From: Leucobacter sp. CX169
GTDB taxonomy: Bacteria > Actinomycetota > Actinomycetes > Actinomycetales > Microbacteriaceae
Direction of reading: 5' to 3'
Assembly: GCF_017161405.1 (NCBI RefSeq)
Contig: NZ_CP071051.1
Location: forward strand, 2,604,001-2,668,000
DNA length: 64,000 bases
Below the pieces are notes generated by a model that ran no database searches, was not told where the DNA came from, and saw only the letters and a program-made list of their open reading frames with translations. Positions 18,092 through 27,175 of the stretch are shown in pieces (position 1 is the stretch's first letter; every line of letters starts with the position of its first letter). A program made the translations under genes and the position numbers.

Positions 18092-21000
18092 TCAGAGCCC
18101 GCTCTCGTGCGCCGTCGGCACGTACGCGAGCTGCGCAATCTGGTGCCCGCGAGCGCGCGAGACGACCTGCGCACGACCGGGCGCACTCGGCATCGCCTTG
18201 ACCTTCGCGATCAGCTGGCCCTCTTCCGGGCTGCCGCTGAGCAGGATCCCGGTGACGCCGAGGTCGGTCATGCCCTGCAGGATCGGGTCGTACGCCGCGC
18301 GCGACGCCCCACCCGTGCGGCGCGTGACGATGACGTGCAGGCCGACGTCGCTCGCCTGCGCGAGCAGCTGCGCGAGGGGCGCCGCCGGGTTGCCCTGCTG
18401 GTTCGCGACGAGGTCGTAGTCGTCGATCAGCACGAAGCCCTCGGCCCCCTTCCACCAGCTGCGGTTGCGCAGCTCGGCGGCGGTGACGTTCGGGCCGGGC
18501 AGGCGTCCGCGGAAGAACTCGACAAGCTGCGCGATCGCGCCACTCGCCTGTTCCGCGCTCGTCACGTACGCGCCGAGGTAGTCTTCCGGGATCTCGCCGA
18601 GGTGCGCGCGACGGTAGTCGAGCATGAAGATGCGGGCCTGGCCTGGCTCGTAGCGGCGCGTGATCTCGTGGACGAGGCCGCGCAGCATCGAGGACTTTCC
18701 CGAGCCGGAGTCGCCGTAGAGGAAGAGGTGCTGTTCGAGCGTCGGGTCAATGCCGACGGGCGCGAGCTCTGCCTCGTCAAGGCCGAGCAGCAGCTGCTTC
18801 GGGTTGGCGGCGGGGTGTGCCTGCAGCTCGGCGAGCGGCAGCACCTGGGGCAGGAGGCGCAGCTTGGGGCCGGGCTCGCGCTGCCACGCGCTGATGACCT
18901 TTTCGACGAGGTCGTCGACGCCGTCGACCAGGGTCTCGGGCGTGGTTTCGCCGTCGATGCGGGGCAGGGCGGTGAGCATCTGCAGGCCGCTCGGGTCAAG
19001 GCCGCGGCCGGGCAGGGAGCTGACGTTGCCGGCGGCCTTGCGGCCGATCTCGGAGTCGCCGGCGTCGCCGAGGCGCAGCTCGATCTTGCCGCCCATGAGG
19101 TCCTTCATCGCGGGGCGAATCTCGAGCCAGCGGTTCGCGGTGATGATCACGTGAATGCCGAAGCTCAGGCCCCGGGCCGCGATCTCTTGCACCGCAACCT
19201 CGAGGCTCTCGTAGTCCGCCCGCATCGTGGCCCAGCCGTCGACGACGAGGAAAAAGTCGCCGTAGCCGTCGTCGACGACGCCCTGCGCGCGACGGGTGCG
19301 GTACGTGTCGATCGAGTCGATGCCCTGCTCACGGAAGTACGCCTCTCGCGCGTTGAGCAGCGAGGTGATCTCGGCGACGGTGCGGCGAATGACCTCGGGC
19401 TCGCCGCGGGTCGCGAGGCCCGCGAGGTGCGGCAGGTTGCGCAGACCAGCAAAGCTGCCGCCGAAGTCGATCGCGAAGACCTGCACCTCGTGCGGGGTGT
19501 GCGTCAGCGCGAGCGCGGCGACGAGCGTGCGCGCGGCCGTGCTCTTGCCCGCGAGCGGAGCGCCGACGATCGCGACGTGGCCGGCCGCACCCGAGAGGTC
19601 GAGGGTGAGCAGGTCGCGGCGCTGCTGCGCCGGGACGTCAACCATGCCGATGGGCACGGTGAGGCGGCGGTGCGCGCGCCAGCGCGGCGCGTGCAGTCCG
19701 AGGTCGTAGCTGACGCTGAGCTCGCCGAGCAGCTGGTCGAGGGTCGCGGGCGTCTCGAGCGGCGGCAGCCACACCTGGTGGGCGGCGGGGCCGAGGCCAG
19801 ACATGCTTGACACGGCGAGCTCGAAGACGCTGCGCTTCTCTTCCGGCTGCTGCGCGGCGGCCTCTGCGGCACCACGTTCCGCGGCGGCCGACGCTGCTGC
19901 GCCCTCTTCTTCAGGATCAGTGAGGCCCTGCGGCGCCGCGGTGAACTGCGTGATCCTGGTGGCGGCGAGTGCGCCGGAGGCGCCGGATCCTGCGGTGACT
20001 GCACGTCGTGCGGGCGGCGGACCCGAGACGTAGGCGGCGCGGAACTGCGTGAGGTTTTCGTCGCTGCCGACCTTGAGCAGGCCGCCACCGGGCTCTTGAG
20101 GCAGGTGGTACGCGTCAGGCACGCCGATGACGGTGCGCGACTCGGCGGCGGAGAAGGTGCGCAGGCCGATCCGGTACGAGAGGTGCGTGTCGAGGCCCTT
20201 GAGGCGCGACTCTTCGAGGCGCTGTGACGCGAGCAGCAGGTGGACGTGCAGCGAGCGGCCGAGGCGGCCGATGGCGACGAACGACTCGACGAACTCGGGC
20301 TTCGCGCTCAAGAGCTCGGAGAACTCGTCGGCGACGATCAGCAGCGCGGGCAGCGGTGCGAGGTCGGTGCGGCCGCCGCGGCGGGCCTTCTCGTATTCGC
20401 CGACGTTGACGAAGTTGCCGGCCGAGCGCAGCAGCTCCTGGCGGCGCACCATCTCGCCCTGCAGGGCGTCCTGCATGCGGTCGACGAGGCTGATCTCGTC
20501 GCCGAGGTTGGTGATGATCGCCGAGACGTGGGGCATATCGGCCATGCCGGCGAACGTCGCACCGCCCTTGAAGTCGACGAGCACGAAGTTCAGCTGCTCG
20601 GGCGAGTGGGTGAGGGCGAGAGAGAGCACGAGGGTGCGCAGCACCTCGGACTTGCCCGAGCCGGTCGCGCCGATGATGAGGCCGTGGGGGCCCATTCCCT
20701 GCGAAGCCGACTCTTTCAAGTCCAGGATCAGCGGGGCGCCGTTCGTGTCTTGACCGATCGGCACGCGCAGGCGGTCGCGCTCGGGCAGATAGCGCCACTG
20801 CTGTGTGAAGTCGAGGTCGCGCACGTCGGGCAGGCCGAGCAGCTCGGTGAGCTCCATCTGCTTGTTGCTCGCGCGGCTGACGGGGCCGTTACCGCCGACC
20901 TCGCGGTGCAGCGGCGCGAGGCGGCGGGCGACGGCCTCGGCCTCGACGACGGTCATGTGATCCGGGGTGATGGTCTGCTGGTGGCGAGAGCCCTCGGCGA

Positions 21001-22075
21001 CCTCCGCGGTGCCGGCGCCGAGCGAGATGCGCACGACCGAGGGGTCGTCGTTGTCGTCCCAGCTCGACGGAAGGTCGAGCACGGTCACGCCCTGCAGGCC
21101 GCCCGCAAACACAGGATCGGTGGGAGAGACCTTCGCGCCGTCCACGATGACGAGCACGTGCGGGGCGGTGACGGGGGCTCCCAGTACGAAGCGGGGGCGC
21201 TCACGCAGGCTGGCGGGCAGCATGCCGAGCAGGGTCGCCGTGTCCGAGCCGATCATGCGGGCGGGGCCGAGCGAGTCGCGCAGGCGCGGCGACTGCGCGT
21301 GCGGCAGCCACTTCGCCCACTCCCAGTGAGGCAGCGAGTCGGGGCTCGCGGCCACGACGATCAGCAGTTCTTCGGGGCTCTGCATCGTCGCGAGGTGGGT
21401 GACGAGGCTGCGGGCCAGTCCGCGAATGTGCTCGAGGTCGTCGCCGACGATCTGCACGCTCGTGTGGCTCGAGAGGCGCAGGAACGTCGGCAGTTCGGGC
21501 TGGTTCTCGTGGGTGGCGATGAAGCGGTGCGCGGCGGTCGTCGCGACCGGGTCGAGCTGGGCGATGGGCGGCAGCTCGGGCGCCTCGAGGCGCAGGCACA
21601 GCGGCTGCTCGCTCGTGCCGATGCGGACCGTCAGGTGGTCGTCGTCCGAGACGTCGCGCTCCCAGACGCGCGTGCCGTCCTCGACGAGGTAGCTCAGGGT
21701 TTCGGGGGCGGGGTAGCGCCAGTTGCGCTCGCGGCGCTGGGCCTTGGCCGCGGTGCGCACGGTCTGTCGCAGCTCGGTCAGGTACGCGAGGTACTCGCGG
21801 CGGTTGCCGAGAATGGTGGCCTGGCGCTGGGCGCGCTGGCGCCAGCCGTTCACGAAGACGAAGCCGAGCGCCGAGACGAGGAACATGCCGCCGGTCAGCC
21901 AGCCCGTGGGGCCGGCGTTGCTGACCGAGACCATGATGATGGCGCCGACGCTGCCGAGCATGGGCAGCATCGAGGTGAGCATGCTGCTGCCGCCGTCTGC
22001 CGCCTCGATCTCGGGCGGCGCCTGAACGGCGACGTTGCCCGAGGGCACGCGAGGTGGCGCAAGACGACTACTCAT
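18092..22075 (-). CDS. eccC: EccC-type ESX secretion ATPase with three FtsK/SpoIIIE domains
   Basis: EccC is the motor of type VII (ESX) secretion, recognising WXG100 substrates and driving export. The single 1327-residue chain carries both halves that are split (EccCa/EccCb) in some systems. Two membrane spans lie near residues 30-80 (MLTSMLPMLGSVGAIIMVSV, LTGGMFLVSALGFVFVNGW). The three ATPase domains have Walker A motifs GATGSGKS (469-476), GAPLAGKS (838-845) and GDSGSGKS (1121-1128). The first domain has a good Walker B (ALLIVADEF). It is separated from eccB and eccD by about 17 kb. Downstream on the same strand lie the NfeD and flotillin genes, about 100 bp away. Confidence 0.95.
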   Translation of the reverse strand: MSSRLAPPRVPSGNVAVQAPPEIEAADGGSSMLTSMLPMLGSVGAIIMVSVSNAGPTGWLTGGMFLVSALGFVFVNGWRQRAQRQATILGNRREYLAYLTELRQTVRTAAKAQRRERNWRYPAPETLSYLVEDGTRVWERDVSDDDHLTVRIGTSEQPLCLRLEAPELPPIAQLDPVATTAAHRFIATHENQPELPTFLRLSSHTSVQIVGDDLEHIRGLARSLVTHLATMQSPEELLIVVAASPDSLPHWEWAKWLPHAQSPRLRDSLGPARMIGSDTATLLGMLPASLRERPRFVLGAPVTAPHVLVIVDGAKVSPTDPVFAGGLQGVTVLDLPSSWDDNDDPSVVRISLGAGTAEVAEGSRHQQTITPDHMTVVEAEAVARRLAPLHREVGGNGPVSRASNKQMELTELLGLPDVRDLDFTQQWRYLPERDRLRVPIGQDTNGAPLILDLKESASQGMGPHGLIIGATGSGKSEVLRTLVLSLALTHSPEQLNFVLVDFKGGATFAGMADMPHVSAIITNLGDEISLVDRMQDALQGEMVRRQELLRSAGNFVNVGEYEKARRGGRTDLAPLPALLIVADEFSELLSAKPEFVESFVAIGRLGRSLHVHLLLASQRLEESRLKGLDTHLSYRIGLRTFSAAESRTVIGVPDAYHLPQEPGGGLLKVGSDENLTQFRAAYVSGPPPARRAVTAGSGASGALAATRITQFTAAPQGLTDPEEEGAAASAAAERGAAEAAAQQPEEKRSVFELAVSSMSGLGPAAHQVWLPPLETPATLDQLLGELSVSYDLGLHAPRWRAHRRLTVPIGMVDVPAQQRRDLLTLDLSGAAGHVAIVGAPLAGKSTAARTLVAALALTHTPHEVQVFAIDFGGSFAGLRNLPHLAGLATRGEPEVIRRTVAEITSLLNAREAYFREQGIDSIDTYRTRRAQGVVDDGYGDFFLVVDGWATMRADYESLEVAVQEIAARGLSFGIHVIITANRWLEIRPAMKDLMGGKIELRLGDAGDSEIGRKAAGNVSSLPGRGLDPSGLQMLTALPRIDGETTPETLVDGVDDLVEKVISAWQREPGPKLRLLPQVLPLAELQAHPAANPKQLLLGLDEAELAPVGIDPTLEQHLFLYGDSGSGKSSMLRGLVHEITRRYEPGQARIFMLDYRRAHLGEIPEDYLGAYVTSAEQASGAIAQLVEFFRGRLPGPNVTAAELRNRSWWKGAEGFVLIDDYDLVANQQGNPAAPLAQLLAQASDVGLHVIVTRRTGGASRAAYDPILQGMTDLGVTGILLSGSPEEGQLIAKVKAMPSAPGRAQVVSRARGHQIAQLAYVPTAHESGL

Positions 22076-22180
22076 CGATGTGACTCCCTCTCGCGCTCGT
22101 TGGTGCGGCGCTGACGTAGGTCAATCCTAATGCGGCCGCGAAAACCGTTCAGCCGCTCGGGTCGGCGTCGCCAGAGTCAG

Positions 22181-22723
22181 TCAGTCCGGGGTGCAGGCGA
22201 GAGTTGCGGTGAGGGTCGCGCGCAGCGTGGTGCCGGTTGAGAGGTCAACTTCGCCGATGGCCGGTGCAGTACCGGCTGGAATCTCGACGACTGTTGCCGT
22301 GCCAGAAAGGCCGACGACCGATGCGCGCTTGGTTTGGTCGGCGCCGGTCCTGAATACGGGAGCGCCCTTTCCTTGGAATACCAGCAAGGAATCACCGACA
22401 ATGCTTGCCTGGATCTGGCCAGACTCTCCCGCCTCAGTAACGGAGAATATTGCGGAAGCACCGTGGCCGTCCTCGGACATCGCGGAGAACATGTGTGACG
22501 AACAGCTGGAGGTGCCAAGCGCTGCTCGCGCGGTCGTCGATTTGCCATCGAGTTCGTGGGTGATCTCGATTGAGGGCTCGGCGAGGGGAGCTGCTGTTGC
22601 CTGAGGCGTCTCCTCTTGGGCGTCCGGCGAAGCCGCGGGGACCGAAGAGCATCCGGATAGCAGAAGGAGCCCAAGTCCAGCGGCGGCGACCGTTTCGGTA
22701 AGCCTGCGTCTCAGTTTGTGCAC
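22181..22723 (-). CDS. Secreted lipoprotein of unknown function
   Basis: The protein has 180 residues. A basic start (MHKLRRRL), a hydrophobic stretch and the lipobox LLSGC with Cys25 mark a lipoprotein signal peptide. The mature part is Ser/Ala/Thr-rich, then a beta-rich domain ending in LTATLACTPD. A second Cys pattern (TSSCSSHMF and the final Cys) could form a disulfide. The GTG start at 22723 overlaps the upstream lipoprotein gene by 13 bases, so the two are translationally coupled. It lies between eccC and the ESX effector genes. The overall plan resembles LpqH-type actinobacterial lipoproteins, but I could not identify a family. Confidence 0.75.
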   Translation of the reverse strand: MHKLRRRLTETVAAAGLGLLLLSGCSSVPAASPDAQEETPQATAAPLAEPSIEITHELDGKSTTARAALGTSSCSSHMFSAMSEDGHGASAIFSVTEAGESGQIQASIVGDSLLVFQGKGAPVFRTGADQTKRASVVGLSGTATVVEIPAGTAPAIGEVDLSTGTTLRATLTATLACTPD

Positions 22724-23163
22724 GTCAGTTCCGCCTTCAGCGTTCCAGTGGTCTCGCGGGCGTTGTCAACGTCGAAGCCCTCGCCGGGCGCGGGATTCTC
22801 GGACGCCGGGACACGTTCCGTGATCTGCACAGTTCCTTCACCCGTCACACTGAGCCGGTCGCCTTCCCGCGCAGTATTCACCTCGTCAGCGTTGAACTGA
22901 ACTAAGACTTTGTCGTACACCGAGGCACTCGCATGGTGGTCATTTCGATCTGAATCAAAGTTCACATAGAGCGACGCGTGGAGAGGCTCAATTGCGGTGC
23001 CATTCGCCTTGACCTCGGTGCAATCGAACTCGTCGAAGGACCCAGTCACGGTTCGTTCAGCGCCGTCGTCGTAGGTGATCGACACCGTCGATGCCGGCGC
23101 CGCACATCCGACGAGGGTGAGGGCTGCACCCAGCGCGATACCTGCCACGGTTGCCTTGTTCAT
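22711..23163 (-). CDS. LpqH-like secreted lipoprotein
   Basis: This 150-residue lipoprotein has signal MNKATVAGIALGAALTLVGC with the lipidated Cys20. The mature domain (VSITYDDGAERTVTGSFDEFDC, later LSVTGEGTVQIT, final LTC) is predicted all-beta with two conserved Cys. It is similar in plan to the mycobacterial LpqH/19-kDa lipoprotein family and to the lipoprotein at 30043. ATG 23163 was taken as start because the signal peptide begins there; the frame extends upstream to 23550 without signal features. It overlaps the next lipoprotein gene by 13 bases. Confidence 0.75.
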   Translation of the reverse strand: MNKATVAGIALGAALTLVGCAAPASTVSITYDDGAERTVTGSFDEFDCTEVKANGTAIEPLHASLYVNFDSDRNDHHASASVYDKVLVQFNADEVNTAREGDRLSVTGEGTVQITERVPASENPAPGEGFDVDNARETTGTLKAELTCTN

Positions 23164-23293
23164 GATCGAAACTTTATCTGGCCCGTTCCGCGACCGGCAC
23201 CGATGCGGAGCACGACGCTGCCTGCTTGGCCGCCGAGTTCCGCTTGGTGATTTTCCATCGCTCGAACCTCTCCCGGTAACGAGCTCGAGCTTG

Positions 23294-23827
23294 TCAACGG
23301 TCTTGTTGCGCAAGCGCAGCCTGATAGTCGTACAACTGCACCGCCCCCGCAGGCCCGAACTTCTGCTCGGCGAGCGCGAGTTTTCGCCCGGCCTCAAACA
23401 TGAACCCGACGAGAGGCGCACAGACCAGAACCGTGACACCAAAGAGCAGGTTGGCTCCGATCGCGTCCCGCTCTGCGGTGAACAGTTGAACGGCGAGCGA
23501 CGACACCGCCGCAACAATGAATCCAAAGACACCCGGTGCGGCGACACCAACGATGGCCTTCAACCGAAGACCTCGCACGAGCGGAAACCGTCTGCTCGCC
23601 TGGGCCGCAAACACGACCTGCAGCGTCGCGGCAGCAAGCACGCCGACGTACCCGATTATGATCGGCACCCTTGCGCTGGCCGCCGTGCCATACAGGCCAG
23701 AGAACACGAGGTACCCGCCAAACGCGAAGGCTGCGAGGGCGAGCAGCACCCACGAAAAGACGCTGCAGAGTTCCAGCACCCGCTTCTCACGAGACAGATT
23801 GGGGTCGGGGTTCACATCAAGCTCCAT
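23294..23827 (-). CDS. Four-span membrane protein of unknown function
   Basis: The 177-residue product has four predicted membrane spans: SWVLLALAAFAFGGYLVFSGL, VPIIIGYVGVLAAATLQVVF, IVGVAAPGVFGFIVAAVSSLAV and LLFGVTVLVCAPLVGFMFEA. It has a charged N-terminus and a Gln/Ala-rich C-terminus. No enzyme motif or known family is visible. It lies in the stretch of small secreted or membrane genes between eccC and the plus-strand ESX effector operon. ATG 23827 is preceded by a GC-poor stretch, with no strong ribosome-binding site. Confidence 0.65.
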   Translation of the reverse strand: MELDVNPDPNLSREKRVLELCSVFSWVLLALAAFAFGGYLVFSGLYGTAASARVPIIIGYVGVLAAATLQVVFAAQASRRFPLVRGLRLKAIVGVAAPGVFGFIVAAVSSLAVQLFTAERDAIGANLLFGVTVLVCAPLVGFMFEAGRKLALAEQKFGPAGAVQLYDYQAALAQQDR

Positions 23828-23865
23828 TTCTGCGCCGCCACGAACCAGATCTTGTGGCCTTCTCT

Positions 23866-24360
23866 ATGCTGACTACCTTAGGGGCCGACCACCTCACCGT
23901 CTCTGGCTATTACATGGTCGTCTCGACCTACCGCAATCGCGCTCGAGCGACGGCGATTGGCAGCCTGGCCGTAACATCGGCTGTTGCGCTCGTCATGATT
24001 GTCGCAGCGATCGCGACGCGTTCCACGGCAGTGCTCTGGGCCGGAATGCCACTTGTGATTGTCTGTGTCGCTGGAGCAATCACCCTTGTGACGATCACGT
24101 CGAACATGCGGCGACAGATTCAAGCCACCGGCATCGCGGCGACCCGCCAGCACGATCTCGAACTCAGCGCTCGAGCGAATCCGTCACACCACTACCAGGG
24201 GTTGACCGTGTTACAGCCACGGGTACACGTAGGTGCAGCTGACTTCGTCGGTAGAAGAGCTTTCACTCACCACCGGTTCGTTGTCAATGTAAATTGTGCA
24301 GGTAAGGGGTCCATCGTGCCCAATCATTGCTGTCACGTGCACGGTTGTGTCGGTTCCTGA
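23866..24360 (+). CDS. Possible two-span membrane protein (hypothetical)
   Basis: An open frame of 164 codons encodes two convincing membrane spans (AIGSLAVTSAVALVMIVAAIA and AVLWAGMPLVIVCVAGAITLV), followed by a polar tail. The last 150 bases run antisense to the 3' end of the gene at 24211-24768, and the encoded tail there is His/Cys-rich and looks non-native. ATG 23914 is an alternative start. The spans support a real gene, but the C-terminus may be shorter in relatives or degenerate. Confidence 0.4.
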   Translation: MLTTLGADHLTVSGYYMVVSTYRNRARATAIGSLAVTSAVALVMIVAAIATRSTAVLWAGMPLVIVCVAGAITLVTITSNMRRQIQATGIAATRQHDLELSARANPSHHYQGLTVLQPRVHVGAADFVGRRAFTHHRFVVNVNCAGKGSIVPNHCCHVHGCVGS

Positions 24361-24768
24361 GGCAACGAAAGACTGCCGGTCGCCCGAGCCCCAGGTCTCG
24401 GAATACCTCTCTGCACCTGACTCAAAGTCGACCTGCATAATGTCGGCGCCCGCCGCCTCAATCGAAACCAGGCGGGGCCGTTCGCGCTCGGCAACAATGC
24501 CTGTGATGGTGGCAACTACCATCACAGCCGCGCCAACAAGAGCAACTACTGCCAGGACCGCAGACGCGCGGCGGCGGGTCGGCCGTGACCGTGCTCTCAA
24601 CGCAGCGACCAAGGCCCACGCGCCCATCGCGAGGGCGACGATGACGAACGGCAGCCGCACCAGGCTCGGGTACACCGCGAACGGCACCGCAGCGATCACG
24701 ACGGCCGCGACCCCCCACCATGGACTTACTGACCGTGCATCACTAGCGTCAGGCAACTCTTCAGACAT
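24211..24768 (-). CDS. MmpS-like membrane-anchored protein
   Basis: The protein has 185 residues. Two hydrophobic segments near the N-terminus (WGVAAVVIAAVPFAVYP..., FVIVALAMGAWALVAAL) are followed by a third span, VLAVVALVGAAVMVVATITGIV. The extracellular domain of about 90 residues (VSIEAAGADIMQVDFESGAERYSETWGSGD ... LTCTIYIDNEPVVSESSSTDEVSCTYVYPW) is a small beta-sandwich with two Cys, similar in plan to MmpS-type proteins. ATG 24768 has GAGGGAAA just upstream; ATG 24789 lacks one. Function is unknown. Confidence 0.65.
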   Translation of the reverse strand: MSEELPDASDARSVSPWWGVAAVVIAAVPFAVYPSLVRLPFVIVALAMGAWALVAALRARSRPTRRRASAVLAVVALVGAAVMVVATITGIVAERERPRLVSIEAAGADIMQVDFESGAERYSETWGSGDRQSFVASGTDTTVHVTAMIGHDGPLTCTIYIDNEPVVSESSSTDEVSCTYVYPWL

Positions 24769-24952
24769 TTTCCCTCGTAGCTTTGCCATTTACATTCGTT
24801 CGAGCAGACACGGTTCGGCTAGGTGCGAATCTTCATGCAGCGAACTCCGTGTGGTTGATCTTGGAGTCTAAGTTAGTCTCTTGCATGAACCCGGGGGTTT
24901 CTACATTGACGACCGAAGACTTGCAGTAGCGAGGCTACAGGTGGGAGACGAA

Positions 24953-26299
24953 ATGACTATGACCTACGAAGAATTGTCTGCTTTCAAGGGCAAGATGTAT
25001 CGAGCAGCGATCGACTGTTGGATGGCGGATCAAGGCTTCACGCCGCCGGGCGGCGCCGATCACACGTACGCCAAGTGGGGCTGGGCCCCATTCCAATACC
25101 ACCGGCCAGATGCAAATGGTATCGGCGGCGGGAAAAGCGTCGGCTATGGCGATGGGGTCAACTGCGAAGACGCCATGAACAATGTTCGTGCTGCCGTCGA
25201 CAGCGTTGTGGATCCGTGGCTTTCGTTGCCAGCCGGTACCGGGGTCGTTTCTTACAAGAACTCAGCGAATGAAGCGAGTGGGGTTCTGGGCAACTCCCGA
25301 GAGAATAGCCCGGACCTCGAGAACTCCCGCGCCCAGGTTGCAAGCGTGGCGTCTGGCAATTTGAAGGGGATGTTCGTTGCGCCGTTCGTCGATAAGTACT
25401 GCTCGCAACTGTTGAAGGTCGTCCATGGAATCGGCGACGGTTGCGTGATTCTCGCGGCGAGCTATGCTGCCGAAGAGGCGCTCTGGCCAGCAGCACGTGA
25501 CGATGTCGCAAGACTCTGTGCGCAAGCCGAGAGTGCATGGGCTCAGGTCGCGAATGACACCGCGGTCGCCAATGACAAAGCCACACTGGCGGTTGTCGGA
25601 GCGGTGGCTTCTGGCGTTGCCGCCGTCGTGACCGCAGGTGCGGCGCTCGCAGCGACGGGTGTGACGGCGATCGCCGCCGCGGCCGCCTCCGCTTCTGGCG
25701 TGCTTGGTTCCGTCGGCGGCGCCGCCTCGGTCGCCCTTGCAGGGATCGACCGCTCTGTTGCGGTCAGTGGCAGTAGCTATGACAGCATTCTGGAGTCGCT
25801 CAGCAATGCGCTCGAAGGCCTGAGCGACACCATCACGGACCAGGACGAGAAACTCAACCTGATGCTCTCCCAGATGGACGACGAAATCTACTCGAACCGA
25901 GCCGATTACGATCTCGACTACTTTGGGCTCGCCGACTACCCACTGGCCGACGGCACCATCGTGATGGATCCGACGTCAACCTCTTTGATCAAGCAGAATA
26001 TGACGCGCGTTCACGATTCCATGGCCGAAGCAGGGTCCGAGCTTGGCGTGGCACCAGGCTCAAACCCTTCAGCACGTCCTTCCTCGATTGGCATTTCTGT
26101 CGACGGTACCTTCAGCGGATCCTCAATGCTGTTCAGTCGCCTGAGCGGTTGCCTCACGCGTTCGACAGAAGAATACGCTCGCGGGGCTGCACTCTTCGAT
26201 GCGACGGTTGCGGACTTCTTTCAAACCGAAGCAAACGCGGCGGCCACCGTCAAGCAAATTCATGATGCTGAGTTCGGGGTTTCGGAGGTGACCTGGTGA
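24953..26299 (+). CDS. Large ESX-locus protein with helical/Ala-rich middle region, unknown function
   Basis: The 448-residue product is the first gene of the plus-strand ESX cargo operon. Residues 1-110 contain a Trp/Cys/Gly-rich segment (AIDCWMADQGFTPPGG, WGWAPFQYHRP, GDGVNCEDAMNN). Residues about 150-230 are predicted helical. A long Ala/Val/Gly hydrophobic stretch (AVVGAVASGVAAVVTAGAALAATGVTAIAAAAASA) follows, of the kind seen in PPE- and LXG-type T7SS proteins. The C-terminal helices end in FFQTEANAAATVKQIHDAEFGV. GGGAG precedes ATG 24953; the frame extends to 24881. It overlaps the next gene in a GTGA. It may be a secreted substrate or a channel-associated protein. Confidence 0.7.
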   Translation: MTMTYEELSAFKGKMYRAAIDCWMADQGFTPPGGADHTYAKWGWAPFQYHRPDANGIGGGKSVGYGDGVNCEDAMNNVRAAVDSVVDPWLSLPAGTGVVSYKNSANEASGVLGNSRENSPDLENSRAQVASVASGNLKGMFVAPFVDKYCSQLLKVVHGIGDGCVILAASYAAEEALWPAARDDVARLCAQAESAWAQVANDTAVANDKATLAVVGAVASGVAAVVTAGAALAATGVTAIAAAAASASGVLGSVGGAASVALAGIDRSVAVSGSSYDSILESLSNALEGLSDTITDQDEKLNLMLSQMDDEIYSNRADYDLDYFGLADYPLADGTIVMDPTSTSLIKQNMTRVHDSMAEAGSELGVAPGSNPSARPSSIGISVDGTFSGSSMLFSRLSGCLTRSTEEYARGAALFDATVADFFQTEANAAATVKQIHDAEFGVSEVTW

Positions 26300-26769
26300 G
26301 CGACCTCGTGAGCCGAGTACTTGGACCTATTGCGCTTCGCGGCGGCATGGGGGGCGGATCATTCGAGAGCACGATGCAGATTCAGCACCACACCGTTCCG
26401 GTGACCTTGGAAATAGACGAACCCGGCAAGCTCGATTACAAACTTGTCGAGACTATCGATGTGGTTCTTGAAAACCTCGACCGAGTGCAGCCCACGATTG
26501 ACGAAGTGCTTCGTGCTGGCCTTCGCAACGACGCGTCGGCCGTGAGCCAGCTCTTCGAAGCATGGAAGTCGGCTGATGCTGGGAGACAATTCTCAACCAA
26601 GGAAGAGTTTCTGGCCAGACTGGTGCCGATCAAGTTGCGCTTCAGTCCAGACATTGAATCGTCACACGCGGACCGCATGGCGATCACGTATTGCGTTGGC
26701 GCCGAGCCACTTCTGGGCGAAGCGAAGGTGCGATTTATCGACCGGGTCGGACCGGAACTGGTTCCGTAA
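26296..26769 (+). CDS. Hypothetical protein coupled to the ESX cargo operon
   Basis: The product has 157 residues, is acidic, has no signal peptide or membrane span and is probably cytoplasmic. N-terminal residues are Gly-rich (LRGGMGGGSFESTMQIQHHTVPVTLEIDE). The rest mixes beta (LEIDEPGKLDYKLVETIDVVLENLDRVQP) and helix (VSQLFEAWKSADAGRQFSTKEEFLARL). No known motif was recognised. It starts with GTG overlapping the upstream stop (GTGA), so it is translationally coupled. In such a setting it could be a specific chaperone or immunity protein for the upstream gene, which is inference from position only. Confidence 0.7.
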   Translation: MSDLVSRVLGPIALRGGMGGGSFESTMQIQHHTVPVTLEIDEPGKLDYKLVETIDVVLENLDRVQPTIDEVLRAGLRNDASAVSQLFEAWKSADAGRQFSTKEEFLARLVPIKLRFSPDIESSHADRMAITYCVGAEPLLGEAKVRFIDRVGPELVP

Positions 26770-26845
26770 GGTCTGCCGGTACTGCCCGAAGATAGGCTGA
26801 ACGCGACACGCATTTGCGACAAAGCCACTGGGGAGTGCCTGATTT

Positions 26846-27175
26846 ATGGTTGAATCCGCCGCTGAACGAATCGTCATCGATGATTCTGTGCTCGACATAC
26901 AACAACAGACCCTCAAGAATGTGGCTCAGGCTCTTTCGCGCGGTGTAGGCCCAGCGCGGGCGACCCTGGCGGACACATCTTTTGGCCTCATGAACTCGGG
27001 GCTCGCCTCGGCGATGAACCAGATCGCACAGCGCACCAGTGAGCTCGTTGCCGAGGCCTCGGAACTGTCTAGCCGCATGGCCGAAGGGGTTGCCGCAGCA
27101 CGCACGGCCTTCGCCGAGTGCGAAGACGCCTCTGCTCAGTCCTTCAAATCCTTCAGCGCGGAGGGTGCCGAATGA
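26846..27175 (+). CDS. ESX-type small helical protein
   Basis: This 109-residue, nearly all-helical protein (QQQTLKNVAQALSRGVGPARATLAD ... GLASAMNQIAQRTSELVAEASELSSRMAEGVAAARTAF) lacks a clear WXG and has no membrane span. Size, helix content and position directly before the lipase-like gene suggest an EspC/WXG100-like partner. It overlaps the following gene in an ATGA, so the pair is coupled. It may be the co-secreted partner of that protein's N-terminal helical region (inference). Confidence 0.7.
   Translation: MVESAAERIVIDDSVLDIQQQTLKNVAQALSRGVGPARATLADTSFGLMNSGLASAMNQIAQRTSELVAEASELSSRMAEGVAAARTAFAECEDASAQSFKSFSAEGAE

Noticed and set aside
17372-19810. Plus-strand open frame of 812 codons opposite the NfeD gene and eccC
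   Set aside because: It is the antisense shadow of real genes in GC-rich DNA: His/Arg/Asp/Gln-rich with no fold, while the minus strand encodes clear ATPase motifs.
20240-22114. Plus-strand open frame of 624 codons opposite eccC
   Set aside because: It has low-complexity Arg/Gly/Asp/Val composition and covers Walker motifs of eccC in antisense; no ribosome-binding site or family resemblance.
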